Shown here piece after piece: positions 1 through 9,473 of a DNA stretch of 64,000 nucleotides (positions within the stretch are counted from its first letter, which is position 1; every line of letters starts with the position of its first letter). A program made the translations under genes and the position numbers. Source of the DNA: Hyaloperonospora brassicae (taxonomy: Eukaryota > Oomycota > Peronosporomycetes > Peronosporales > Peronosporaceae); contig CANTFL010001372.1 of the NCBI GenBank assembly GCA_947650285.1, positions 620,001 through 684,000 on the forward strand, written 5' to 3'. The notes beneath the pieces are model-generated. The model did not search any database and was not told where the DNA came from. It saw only the letters and a program-made list of their open reading frames with translations.

Positions 1-194
1 CCCGAGAGGCCTCACGTGTCCACCCACTACGAAGCACAGTAGATGCTGTGAAAGCACCCGCACCACCCAAACAATCTGTGTGCATGCTCTGTTTACTGTC
101 GTGTAAATACCATGCTGTCGCAACTGGCTTGCACTCCCTCGACCTACCCGATGCTTAATGTGGTGCGCTAACGTGGTGCATCCCGAACTTGTAG
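1..194 (+). other. Intron sequence upstream of the RPS16 exon
   Basis: No S16-like coding frame is visible here. The stretch ends in a TTGTAG acceptor at 189-194, directly before the first recognisable exon. It is probably the 3' part of an intron whose donor lies outside the window, which would make it longer than the other introns seen here (67-144 bp). Confidence 0.6.
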
Positions 195-523
195 GTGGAC
201 ATTCGTATTCGTGTGAAGGGTGGTGGTCACACCGCGCAGATCTATGCCATCCGTCAGGCTATCGCCAAGGCCATTGTCGCCTACTACCAAAAGTGTGAGT
301 TTTTTTGCTACTTGTAGCAGGTAGAAGAGTGGTGTGCGTCAAGACTGACTGACTGTCCTGTGATTGTATATTTGTAGACGTTGACGAGGCTTCCAAGAAA
401 GAGATCAAGGACATCTTGCTCGCCTACGACCGCACGCTGCTGGTCGCGGATCCCCGTCGCTGCGAGGCCAAGAAGTTCGGTGGTGGCAGTGCCCGTGCTC
501 GCTTCCAGAAGTCGTACCGTTAA
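195..523 (+). CDS. RPS16: 40S ribosomal protein S16 (uS9), 3' part
   Basis: This is the C-terminal part of the small-subunit protein uS9, which sits in the head of the 40S ribosome with its tail near the P-site tRNA. Two exons are visible: 195-294 and 378-523, joined across an 83-bp GTGAGT...TTGTAG intron that splits a Tyr codon. The first reads [12 protein letters not shown]...AIVAYYQK and the second [19 protein letters not shown] and so on. The protein ends in the family-diagnostic KSYR followed by TAA at 521-523. The arginine-rich C-terminus is complete. The N-terminal half lies beyond the left edge of the window. Identification is secure because the whole segment matches the universally conserved uS9 C-terminal domain. 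Confidence 0.95.
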
Positions 524-844
524 GTGGGGCTTCGATCGGGCGGCCGCTATTGTTCAGCTGCACATTTGCTTGTTCGTAGCTGGCATGCAGTGTTGTCTGC
601 TCGGTGCTAGTCCAGTAGGAGGAGCCTGTAACTTCTAATGAACGTGCGATAAGTCAGCAGAAGCAATGCGAACCTCAATATTTACCCGATTTGACTGCCA
701 TTATTGCACGACGCGTCCTCAATTGACTGTACCGCTTTCCCTAATTTAGGTCGCTCGACTGCCCAGTCATATTCCTCCCATCCACATGACATTAATCCTT
801 CACTTTCATTCCAGTCAGTCAGTCTTCAGTATCGAAAATAAGTT
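524..844. other. Intergenic region RPS16-SmD3
   Basis: This is the 3' flank of RPS16 and the promoter/5' UTR of SmD3. Pyrimidine-rich sequence (CATTCC, CAGTCAGTCAGTC) lies just upstream of the SmD3 ATG. I see no further gene. Confidence 0.5.
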
Positions 845-1502
845 ATGGCAGTCACTGGCAAGCGCGGCGTTGGCATCCCGACCATTCTGCTGCACGACGG
901 CGAAGGCACGATCGTGTCCATCGAGATGAAGACTGGGGAGACGTACCGTGGGTTGCTGGACGAGACTGAAGACAATATGAACTGCGTCATGAAGGACGCC
1001 GTACGCACGGATATCAATGGCAATACGACTCAAGTGGAGCAAATTTATCTGCGGGGCAGCCAAATCCTCTTCATCGTGTTTCCCGATATATATCCTTTCC
1101 ACTTACTTGACCAAGTTCGTCGATATTGATGTGCATGTATTGCAATAATGGCAGCTCAGGAGTGGACCCTCCAGTAGCTGCTCAGTCTGGTGGTTGCCTT
1201 GACCTTCTAGGGGATGTCTGTCGCTGTACTTGCTCTTTCCTGTTCATTTACAGCACGTTAAAGCACGCGCCGATGTTCAAGCGAGTCAAGATGTGGAAGA
1301 CACACAAAGGGTCGATACCTACTCTAGGACAAGGAGGAGTTGGAGGTGGCGCCCCGAGAGGCCAAGCTGCAGCGATTATCCGAAAGGGTGAGTGACCTAA
1401 TGGGCGGCTAACCTCGAGCTCAACTTGCTAGTGTACTGATTTGGCAATTTGTCGTGGTATGTTGTGTTACCACTAGCCCAAGAACGGAGAGGTGGATTCT
1501 AA
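845..1502 (+). CDS. SNRPD3: Small nuclear ribonucleoprotein Sm D3
   Basis: This is a core Sm-ring protein of the spliceosomal snRNPs. Three exons are inferred: 845-1089, 1257-1387 and 1477-1502, giving about 133 residues, close to the usual 125-135. Sm1 is seen in TGETYRGLLDETEDNMNC and Sm2 in YLRGSQILFIVFPD. After the first splice the frame resumes as MLKHAPMFKRVKMWK, the expected continuation of D3. The first intron (1090-1256) has no GT near the needed junction; it begins ATATCCTTT and ends CAGCAC, and joining AT to G restores the expected Met codon. The second intron is GTGAGT...CACTAG (1388-1476) and leads to a short tail ending ERRGGF and TAA. The C-terminal exon is the least certain part: the long RG-repeat tail of animal D3 is absent. 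Confidence 0.9.
1090..1256 (+). other. U12-type AT-AC intron in SmD3
   Basis: The 5' splice site at 1090-1098 is ATATCCTTT, the exact consensus of the AT-AC class of minor-spliceosome introns, and the intron ends in AC (1255-1256). Splicing restores the conserved FPDMLKHAP frame. A branch-site-like CCTTGAC lies near 1198, farther from the acceptor than is typical for U12 introns. A weaker candidate, TTCCTGTTC, is about 18 bp from the acceptor. Confidence 0.85.
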
Positions 1503-1767
1503 GACGAGCCGCGACGAGAACGTGGGGCTCAGGGTTCCAGAAGAGCGTCGCCAAGAGCTCACCTTGCGACCCGCCAGTCACACAAGCGGGAACTTACTGC
1601 GCTTCTTGCTTGGGCTACATGAAAGTTGCCGTCGTTGCCATCAGCGTACGGTGTTGGGAAATCGAAGCTACGTCCGAGTTGAGATAGACGCACGAACGAG
1701 TTGGTGAGCGAATAAAACGATGTCGCTCGACAGCAAGCGTGCAATCATCCGTGTTGTATCTGTGGAC

Positions 1768-3048
1768 TCATTTTTGGGCAACGTAGACTGGGCGTCGGAA
1801 ACCCTTTGACGATGTCTGGCAGACCTCTAGAAGCTCGCAGCTACGGAAGCCAACTGTGTCCACGAGGTATGTTGGAAAGTCCTTGGGTCGTAGCTGGATT
1901 TTTGGGTAGTTTGTGGCCGTAACGTCGGATGTGAATTTCCGCTTATGGTACGATTTCCACGGCTGCGGCTCAAGGACGAAACGTCCGCCCGGCGCCAGTA
2001 GCTTGTAAATCTTCGCAAATACCCCCTTGAGCCCCTCGTCGCCGTGGAAAAGATGGATCCATTTCGTGACGCTAAAGCTGACAACATGAATCATAGTAAG
2101 AATGCCTACCCAACGCACCATCACACACAAATTGTGGTAGGCTTACCACGTAACGAAGTCATAGTCCTTGCCGGCATGCGTGTTCAGGACAATGTCCTCG
2201 CGTTTGAAAATCACGTTCAAAGGAAAGACCGAGCTGCAAGCAAAACAACCACCACAACCGCACTTTCACCACGACTCACCCTCATATAGGCTGAATGAAC
2301 ACGACGTCAACGTACCCAACTGCAGTCTTACCGATGGCTCGAGAAGGAATAGTACCTTGACCGTGTGCAGGAGGCTTCCAGAAACGAAACGAAAGCGGCA
2401 TACTGTCTGCAAACATGTCGTCGTCACTCGGCTTTGTGTGACCGTCTGTATCCTTCGTGACCTCTTTATTCTCCGTCACCTCCTGTTTTGCTTCCACAAC
2501 GTCGGCCGTAGCATCCCCACTACCACTTGCGCCGGTCCCAATTGCTCCATTTGCAGCTTCCTTGTCGATAGGCTGAGCTGCAGGAATATCACGAAACGCC
2601 TTTTCGATCTGCTCCTGTCTCAAAATGTCCTTCAGGTGTCCTCTGGCCCGAGAAATAAGCTGTGGATCTACATCCACCCCCAGCAAGTAACTCGGCGCCA
2701 ATCGCTTGGCAATTGTAATGGTAAACTCCCCCGAGTTGCAGCCAATATCAAGTCCTCGTTTGCCGTCAAACCAGCTCTTGTCCAGTGCAGCAAGACGTGG
2801 ATCGTCTTCTAATTCTCCTTGGTGCTTCTGACCCAGTCGATAACTGTAGTAACTATCACAATTGGAAACAACAATTATTGGACACGCGAAGTCGTAACGA
2901 GTACATCCAGCAACACCGACCTCCGAAAGTTGCCCACTCGCTGCTGCTGTTCCAATTTCTTCTCAACGTGTTGACGCTTTACACTCAGTGCTTTTGCTGG
3001 CGGCGCTACGGAGACCTTACGCTTTTTCCTGTCATTGTCATTGTCCAT
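1768..3048 (-). CDS. Bin3/MePCE-type RNA 5'-monophosphate methyltransferase
   Basis: This is a SAM-dependent methyltransferase of the Bin3 family, which caps the gamma-phosphate of small nuclear RNAs such as 7SK. The probable start, ATG at 3048, gives a basic, lysine-rich N-terminus. An intron near 2853-2935 precedes an exon with a DDPRL motif, SAM motif I (LDIGCNSGEFTITIA) and GVDVDPQLISRAR. A long acidic insert follows, rich in Glu and Thr. The next exon, starting at 2233, carries FPLNVIFKREDIVL. A 69-bp intron (2146-2078) is clear, and the last exon (2077-1768) holds VTKWIHLFHGDEGLK, GGRFVLEPQPW and SKGFRRPVYVAQK, all diagnostic of the family. The donor of the intron before 2233 is unresolved. 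The insert between the two halves of the Rossmann fold is longer than in most relatives. Confidence 0.85.
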
Positions 3049-3467
3049 TCCGGTGAAACGGACACTCTGTTTTTTTCTTATCGAATGTCGTGTACAAAGC
3101 ACAAAGATGCATTGCAATACGACACTGGAAAATGACGATAAGAGAAAAGTGAGCCACACTTTTTTGCGCAACGATGAGTGTAGATGTATCTCGATCGAGC
3201 ACGAGATTTGCAATCAGTGAAGCCGCATGTCGTTGCCCTATTACCATTTTTTGCTGTTTTGTGACTCAGGTCGCAAGGTGCAAGAAACATTGAGCCTGTC
3301 AGACACTATTTTACATCCGTAAGAATGGCGTTGGCGGTACCCCCATCGGTCCAATTTGGGTCTCTGTTTTCACACTTTGTGCCTCACAACGTCTTCAAAG
3401 CGCTTGCGGATTGCGAGTACAAGTACATTTATGGCTGTCTACAGCGCTAATAACACTTTCTTCAATC

Positions 3468-3756
3468 TCAATCGAGCTGTATGCTAGACAGCAGCATTCG
3501 AGCTAACCCTCTCATGTCTCTGCTCGCCTTGCGACTCGCTTCCAAGACGCCGCAAAATACCGACTCCGGAGAAATGCTCAGCACTTCTGAGGTAGTGATA
3601 TGTCGAAATATGTCTTGCTTCTTGACGTAGCCAAACTCGTGACTCGATTGCACCTGTGCCACAGCCATTGATTTGGTCGCACCACAGTACTGATGGACTA
3701 AACAATGGCTGGGCACTCACCTTGACCAGGTCCGTCAGTCCTTCTGTTCTCTGCAT
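3468..3756 (-). CDS. Unrecognised spliced gene, C-terminal exons
   Basis: Two exons join well: upstream coding ending at 3721 (MQRTEGLTDLVK) and 3653-3468 (VQSSHEFGYVKKQDIFRH and so on, ending LLSSIQLD and TGA). They are separated by a 67-bp intron (3720-3654) with GTGAGT donor and CACAG acceptor, in phase 0. Splicing gives a continuous, compositionally normal helical protein end with no recognisable domain. Coding continues upstream past 3756 in frame, but I cannot place the start; sequence to about 4040 on this strand contains possible further exons broken by stops. It could be the tail of a real conserved gene or a decayed one. Confidence 0.45.
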
Positions 3757-5339
3757 CCTGAAAAGCTGAGTAGGGCCAGCACTTTTCAGACGACATGCAT
3801 CCGAAGCGCATGATGCAGCACAAAGATGCCCGCAGGAGGAGTCTCGATCGTAAATATGATCAATGACGCACTCAAACGGCCATCAAGTAAGCGACAAGAT
3901 GTTGTAGCGGACGAATGTAGGGCAGATGTATTACATATGTCCTTTGCTCGTCACGCAACTACTTGCTCCTCGTCGGACTTGCTCCTCCATCGTATTGCAC
4001 GAGGTCGTGGAGCCAATCGCTTGATACAAACACACATGTCTCCATTTTCTCACTCCTATTAATCGACCAATCTTTCTACTATAGAAGTGCTTACGGGGTA
4101 GTCAGCGGCTTGACGCATTTGATCTCGTGAGCTATCGCCGTCATAGCTCACACGAAAGCATTGCAATTCCAATGCCGGAGCCTAAGCGTACAGTTAGTGA
4201 TCGTCTAGCAATTCAGTTTTTACGAGTACACTACAGCCGAGCCAACATATTTGTTGTCGACGTCCACAAAGCGCGTGGCTCTGACTTGTCTCGAGACAAA
4301 CTTGTGCATAGCACTGATTTGAATTCGCAAACTTCAGATCGAGACAAACCCGCAAGACTCGTCACACACGCTTCAGTAAATGAGCGAGCCAAAGTGTGGG
4401 GCAATTGTCGTGGTGTCAAATATGCTACAGAGCCACAGAGCCTCGGTCGACTCGCTCAGTTATATCACTGTTGATTCTGTCGCACGAACCTTACAGATCT
4501 GCTGTATGTTGACTCCATCGAGCAAGTCTTGTCAGGCTACCAAACCTGGTTGCAACAATTCTCGCAAGATTGAGCTGCTCTCTGCGAGCGTCCCATTGTC
4601 CGTTCATGCTGCTTCTTCTTCTGCCACAAACAGATCTACCATGCTGTTGCATGTCGCTAGAATTAAACCAGGGCCGAAAAGCGTTGCTTGACGAATACGT
4701 ACGCGTGAACCCGAGCGCTGCTACATTATGTATACTGTACGGCCTCTGCTACTGATAGAGTCTGTCGTGCATACGTATTCACACGATGTATGTTCACTGG
4801 TGTTGCTGGGCGTTGACGTGCTGTCTGTCATTCTTGGCAATTTTCGATCGTTTCCTGCACTTTGACGGTGGACTTCGTGACGAGAATGATGCGGGAGTAT
4901 CTATTGCAGAGACACGCTAAGGCTACATGGACTAGCACTGATGCCGGCGCTTAAGTAGTCTGCTCCCGAGTGCAGCAGACCTCTCGCATACCTCGAGTGT
5001 GCCGTGTGTCTGCAATGAGCGAAGCGCGGATCGAAAACGATATCATGAAAGCAACGCAAACGCAACGCGGATCGGCTACATGAAGCACTTGAGCGTGAGC
5101 AGATGTACTGGTCGGTATGGTGCTTCGTGCTGATCGTTACGAGTGCCGGACGGTCTCAACAAAGTGTTCCTCTCTCCTTCAACACGCCAGCAAATGTTTT
5201 TGAGTCCCCCCCACAAGAATCAACGCAACTCCTACAAGTGCGACTTTGTCAACCAATATATTTCACCGGAACGGGTCAGGATATGTATAAAGCTGAAGGC
5301 TACGTCGTCGTCGCGCGTAGAGAGACGTCCGCAAAGAGC
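3757..5339. other. Gap without recognisable gene
   Basis: Only short overlapping ORFs on both strands, without codon bias or domains. The left end may hold 5' exons of the minus-strand gene ending at 3468. I see no RNA gene or element. Confidence 0.4.
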
Positions 5340-5723
5340 TTACGATACCTCCGTGATCGACGTCACATCGAGCGTGCTCGTCCACGGCTGCGAGAAGATG
5401 ACGACGTCGTAGACAGAGGCCTCACAGTTGCTGTCGCGGCAGGCGCCCAGTTCGACGAAGGAGGTCACAGGGCAGCCCCTCACTTGAAACTTGTACCTCG
5501 TTCCACTCATGACCTGCTTCTCCAGTTTGACAACATCGGTGAAGCAGATTCGGCTGACCACGTCCTTTTTGTAGGCTTTTGAGGTGCTCAGACTCGTTTC
5601 GAGGAACGCGTAGTCAGCCGCAGTGACTTTTCGTGGCGAGTTCGCACCAAGAGGCGGGTTTTCAGCAGCCGACGAAGCGAGAGCCAATCCAGCGAAGAGA
5701 GCGGCCGCGCACGTGAACGTCAT
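5340..5723 (-). CDS. Secreted cystatin-like cysteine protease inhibitor (EPIC-type), copy 1
   Basis: 127 residues. Residues 1-20 (MTFTCAAALFAGLALASSAA) form a clear signal peptide, so the protein should be exported. The mature part is a single cystatin domain: a helix-like region with AFLETSLSTSKAYKKDV, then the first inhibitory hairpin LEKQVMSGTRY (a QxVxG loop in which the central Val is Met), then SQPW, the second hairpin Trp. Four cysteines (RIC, RGC, GAC, SNC) could form two disulfides, as in oomycete extracellular protease inhibitors that block plant papain-like proteases. It is a distant paralogue of the two 136-residue copies at 10299 and 37563, with the same domain order but low identity outside the core. 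Target specificity cannot be read from sequence. Confidence 0.85.
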   Translation of the reverse strand: MTFTCAAALFAGLALASSAAENPPLGANSPRKVTAADYAFLETSLSTSKAYKKDVVSRICFTDVVKLEKQVMSGTRYKFQVRGCPVTSFVELGACRDSNCEASVYDVVIFSQPWTSTLDVTSITEVS

Positions 5724-7428
5724 GACGATAGAGGATGTCGGTCGTTGAGTTGGGGTGTGGTCTCAAGCTCGAAAGTTGAGAAGTGTCTGTCGTCTCACTG
5801 TTAGCGCGAGCTTTGTCCATCTTTTTTGGGCCACTATCGATGACGAAAGAAGGACGAGGGAAGACGACGCAAAACACAGCACCATTGTGTAAAACCCCAA
5901 TGGCCACGTTGTGCAGCTATACTACATGCAGTGTTACGCCGAGAGCCGTTTTCAATGAACGCGGGCGACCTGTAGAGTGGATCTTGGTGTCCACGTTGTC
6001 ATGTCAGGCGGTCTCCCCATCTCGGCCTGTCCACATCAAAAGTCGTCATTCACTGCACAGTTGTGTCAAGTCGCCGTGTTGTGTACGCGTTTTCCTGTGG
6101 CACGTATGATAGTGGACATCGCAGTAGTACCGACTGCGCACGATCAGGTCACCTATGACGGTAAATAAAGGATCCATAGACGTCAGTCCATGCACATACA
6201 TTGACCGGGCGTAGGAGACGCTTCCCACATGCGCAACAATCGTCAGTTGCGATTAAAATATGTCCGTACTGTCTCCCTATCACGCGAACGCCAACCGATT
6301 CGCGCAAGATGTGGTCGCTGACTAGTAAAAATGTGGTACTAAAAAGCGAAAGGGTGGCCTGCTCCTTCAGTCATACCCGGTGCAAGGATTCACATTGCAA
6401 GGCATCGTGAGCTGCTACGTACAGTGTGTCATCTTGATCACGTTGGCATGATTGCTCCTGTAAATCCAATTCTGCGCTTGTTCGCCTCCGACAGTCACTA
6501 CAATCACGACACAAACGAGATGGTCGACCCCGCTCGTCAACTCCCCAAGCACTGGTGCTGTCTCGAGCAGCAATCAACAACTAAGCGAACGCAAACCCCT
6601 ACCGAGTCTTCAGTGCGTGCTACTCTATCTGCTACATGCAACACCATCTACAAAACTGTATGCGAAAAACGACATCAGGCACGCAATGGACGTTGCAACA
6701 ATTCAACACTTTTTCTCGGTCATCGATTCCAGGATGTTCAAAGCGTCGTCACCGTCTGGTCTACATCAAAGTCGCCATTTGCAAACTGTACATATCACAT
6801 GAGTCAGAAAGACATTCCCCTGCACCGAAGTCGCCGTATGCAAACTCTCTTCAGTCGCTATGCAACGTCGGTCCTCCTTGACAACGACTTTAACAAGCTT
6901 ATCAGGGAAGCTGCATAACCAAAAGGAGCGTCGCAGCTGCCATATCAGAGAGGACGTTGCTGCAGTAGATTCGTACAGAGTTTGCAGTGGTCTAGCGCCG
7001 GCTGTAACGATTGATGGTCTGGCACCCAGTGTAGATGGATTCCCGCCCAGCCTACAACACCCGATAAACCTCGTTTCAAAGGTCAAGTGGTCGCGAGGTC
7101 AGATCGCGACGTCGTAGCACGACACCGTGACGGTCGTTATCTGCCGATGTCGCCTCGATGGGAAGCCTAACCTAACGGCTTTCCATTGTCGCTAGCACTT
7201 CTCATCTGGGTTTGTATCGGAAACGAGCCACTCTCGCATGACAGTTGGATGGTGTACGAGTCGGTGCGCGTTTCCCGGTCCAAGCGATCGCAATGCCCGT
7301 TCATGGCGCGAGGACCATTACTTCGCACATAGCACCGGCAGCCACTACGGCTGTTGGGCATGAATACCACGTCGGGAGAGTTTCCGAGGAGCACGAACGA
7401 CTTTATAGGATGGATCCGCGCTTTCTAG
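5724..7428. other. Gap without recognisable gene
   Basis: Several short ORFs of 60-160 codons on both strands have no recognisable domain or splice structure. The first few hundred bases are the promoter of the minus-strand cystatin at 5723. Confidence 0.4.
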
Positions 7429-7624
7429 GTTGTCGTGCCAGAAGGTCCCGTTCCTCGTCCTGCGACGCCCGAACCCGTCGTCATTCGCAGCACAGTCGTC
7501 ATTCGCAGCGCAGTTGTAGCGAGTGGCTACGATGTACTGGTCCTGGCATTGGCAAAGAGCATTGCGACCAGCTGTGCGACAGGAAGCCAGACTGGATAGT
7601 GGACCGTCCAATCGTCATTGGTGA
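7429..7624. mobile_element. Foldback-element fragment
   Basis: This stretch (starting GTCGTGCCAGAAGGTCCCG) is nearly identical, in the same orientation, to the inner left part of the foldback element at 36729-37332, including the repeated CGTCATTCGCAGC units and the segment around GGTCCTGGCATTGGC. The outer terminal inverted repeats are missing, so this is a relic. Confidence 0.6.
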
Positions 7625-7870
7625 AGTACCGTAGCGTTTGTCTATTGTGATTGTTCTACGACTTTTCGCCATTTAAACGAAACTGGGCAATTCTTTTGAC
7701 ATAGAACCTATCTCTTGTAGCCCAATCAGGTGCTCCTCTCATGAATCAGCATAAATGCGTGCATTTGTCAGATTGGTAGATTGATTGACACAAGCCTTCA
7801 TGGTGAAGTACAATCTAGCTCGATCGTCTGTATGCAGCGGGAGGGAAGGCAAGTGCCGCGAACAAACGAT

Positions 7871-8143
7871 TGGTTTCGACTCTAATCGTGGCCCGCGTAT
7901 CATGGGGTGCTCTAAGAAGCGGTGTGTCGACGCACCATAATCGCGCCCCTAATGAAGTAACGTCCCACTCCACATCACACTCTTTCGTCGTGCAGATGCA
8001 GGGTAATGATATCAAAGATGCACCATATCTCCACAGGATACGTAACAAGAAGCAATATGTGAAACAATGGTCAGAGAACGATACATGTCGGTATCGCTTT
8101 CGAAGATGAAGGTGAATGCAGCGGTCGCAAGCTAAGAGGTTTA
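7871..8143 (+). repeat. Left terminal inverted repeat of 1.6-kb element
   Basis: 273 bp, ending ...GCTAAGAGGTTTA at its inner edge. It matches 9197-9469 in inverse orientation with only scattered substitutions. Confidence 0.8.
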
Positions 8144-9196
8144 CGATACAGAGTTACTCTTGTTTTGCATCTTTTTACGCCTTTCATTCAGGTATGTTGC
8201 AGCTGCCAGGACAAAGACCAGATACGTTCTTGATGCAACCAAGTTGCTGTTGCTGCACGTGTTCAACTACGAGATGAGCAGCAAAGCGCTTCAACTCGAA
8301 TATTGCAGCACTCGTGGATTTCGTTTCTGAAAATGCTTTTGACTGGCTGTGTTCATGGCAAACGCAAGACAATCACAACAATTGTCATTTCACAGCAGTT
8401 GTCATTTGGTATTTATGATCTGTACGCTATGTGTGCAGCTTCAACAGAGCCCTTGGATTATGTGTGCGTGTTTCCGCTTGTATGCATTCGATGTGGAAAA
8501 TCGTTTTGTGGCGCTTAACACTCGCAGAAACCTAGCCACGACTAGACAGATTCCAACCAGCTCGCCGTTTGCCTTTTGCGGTGGGGAACGACGACATTGA
8601 AAGACGCAATGTCGGTCTCATTATTACGTGGGAAGTCTGCGCTAGTTTTCAGGGTATTTGCCGCTATCGTTGCAAGTGCATTAGCATCTCGGCAGCACCT
8701 TGATACAATCCATCGCTCAGCAAAAAAGTACGCTCGAATATTCAGGTTTGGAGCCCAACACTAAACCTTGCTAAACGTCCTTGTGATGTGGATTGCATGC
8801 TTGAGCTACCACAAGAACGTAACAAATGCTGCAAACGGTAAGCATGGAGCGCCAAGTAGCATTTAGCCGAATGTGCGGTACCTCGTTAAGAGGTCAGGGT
8901 GTCGTAAAACACGATGTGGTACGAGGAAGTGCGTGCCTCGTACAAGGATGAGCTCAGTCATGAGGAGAATGTGATCCCGGTAAGGGAGGGGGTGGTACGT
9001 AAGTACATATCATGGCCATTGATGAATGCTCGATTCTCGTGTCTTGTATACATCTCATCGGTATTTTACTCACTGCTCGTCGCTATCACACGAACACCGC
9101 TGCAATTCGACGTGGTACCTATAAGTGTAAAAAAGCAATTGCTCTAGATACAGATACTTTCGAGATAAGAACGTAGATATAGAGCGCTCTAACTCC

Positions 9197-9469
9197 TAAA
9201 CCTCTTAGCTTGCGACCGCTGCATTCACCTTCATCTTTGGAAGCGATACCGACATGTATCATTCTCTGACCATTGTTTCACATATTGCTGCTTGTTACGT
9301 ATTCTGTGAAGATATGGTGCATCTTTGATATCATTACCCTGGATCTGCACGACGAAAGAGTGTGATGTGGAGTGGGACGTAACTTCATTAGGGGCGCGAT
9401 TATGGTGCGTCGACACACCGCTTCTAAGAGCACCCCATCATACGCTGGTCACGATTAGAGTCGAAACCA
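9197..9469 (-). repeat. Right terminal inverted repeat of 1.6-kb element
   Basis: Inverse copy of 7871-8143. Similarity ends abruptly at TAAACCTC (inner) and GAAACCA (outer). Confidence 0.8.
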
Positions 9470-9473
9470 CTCA

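Larger units (their letters stand above)
7871..9469. mobile_element. Non-autonomous element with 273-bp terminal inverted repeats
   Basis: The left end (7871-8143) and the reverse complement of the right end (9197-9469) are almost identical over 273 bp each; both start TGGTTTCGACTCTAATCGTG. The 1.05-kb centre holds no transposase-like ORF, so the element is probably mobilised in trans. No convincing target-site duplication is visible (left flank ends AACGAT, right flank starts CTCAAC). The right end lies exactly where similarity between the two cystatin duplication arms stops, so the element either marks or caused that breakpoint. Confidence 0.75.

Noticed and set aside
4127..4474. 115-codon plus-strand ORF in the gap left of the first cystatin
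   Set aside because: No domain, signal peptide, codon pattern or splice sites; overlapped by similar-length ORFs on the other strand.
6424..6918. 164-codon plus-strand ORF
   Set aside because: Composition is Thr/Ser/His-rich without helices or motifs, and equally long antisense frames overlap it.
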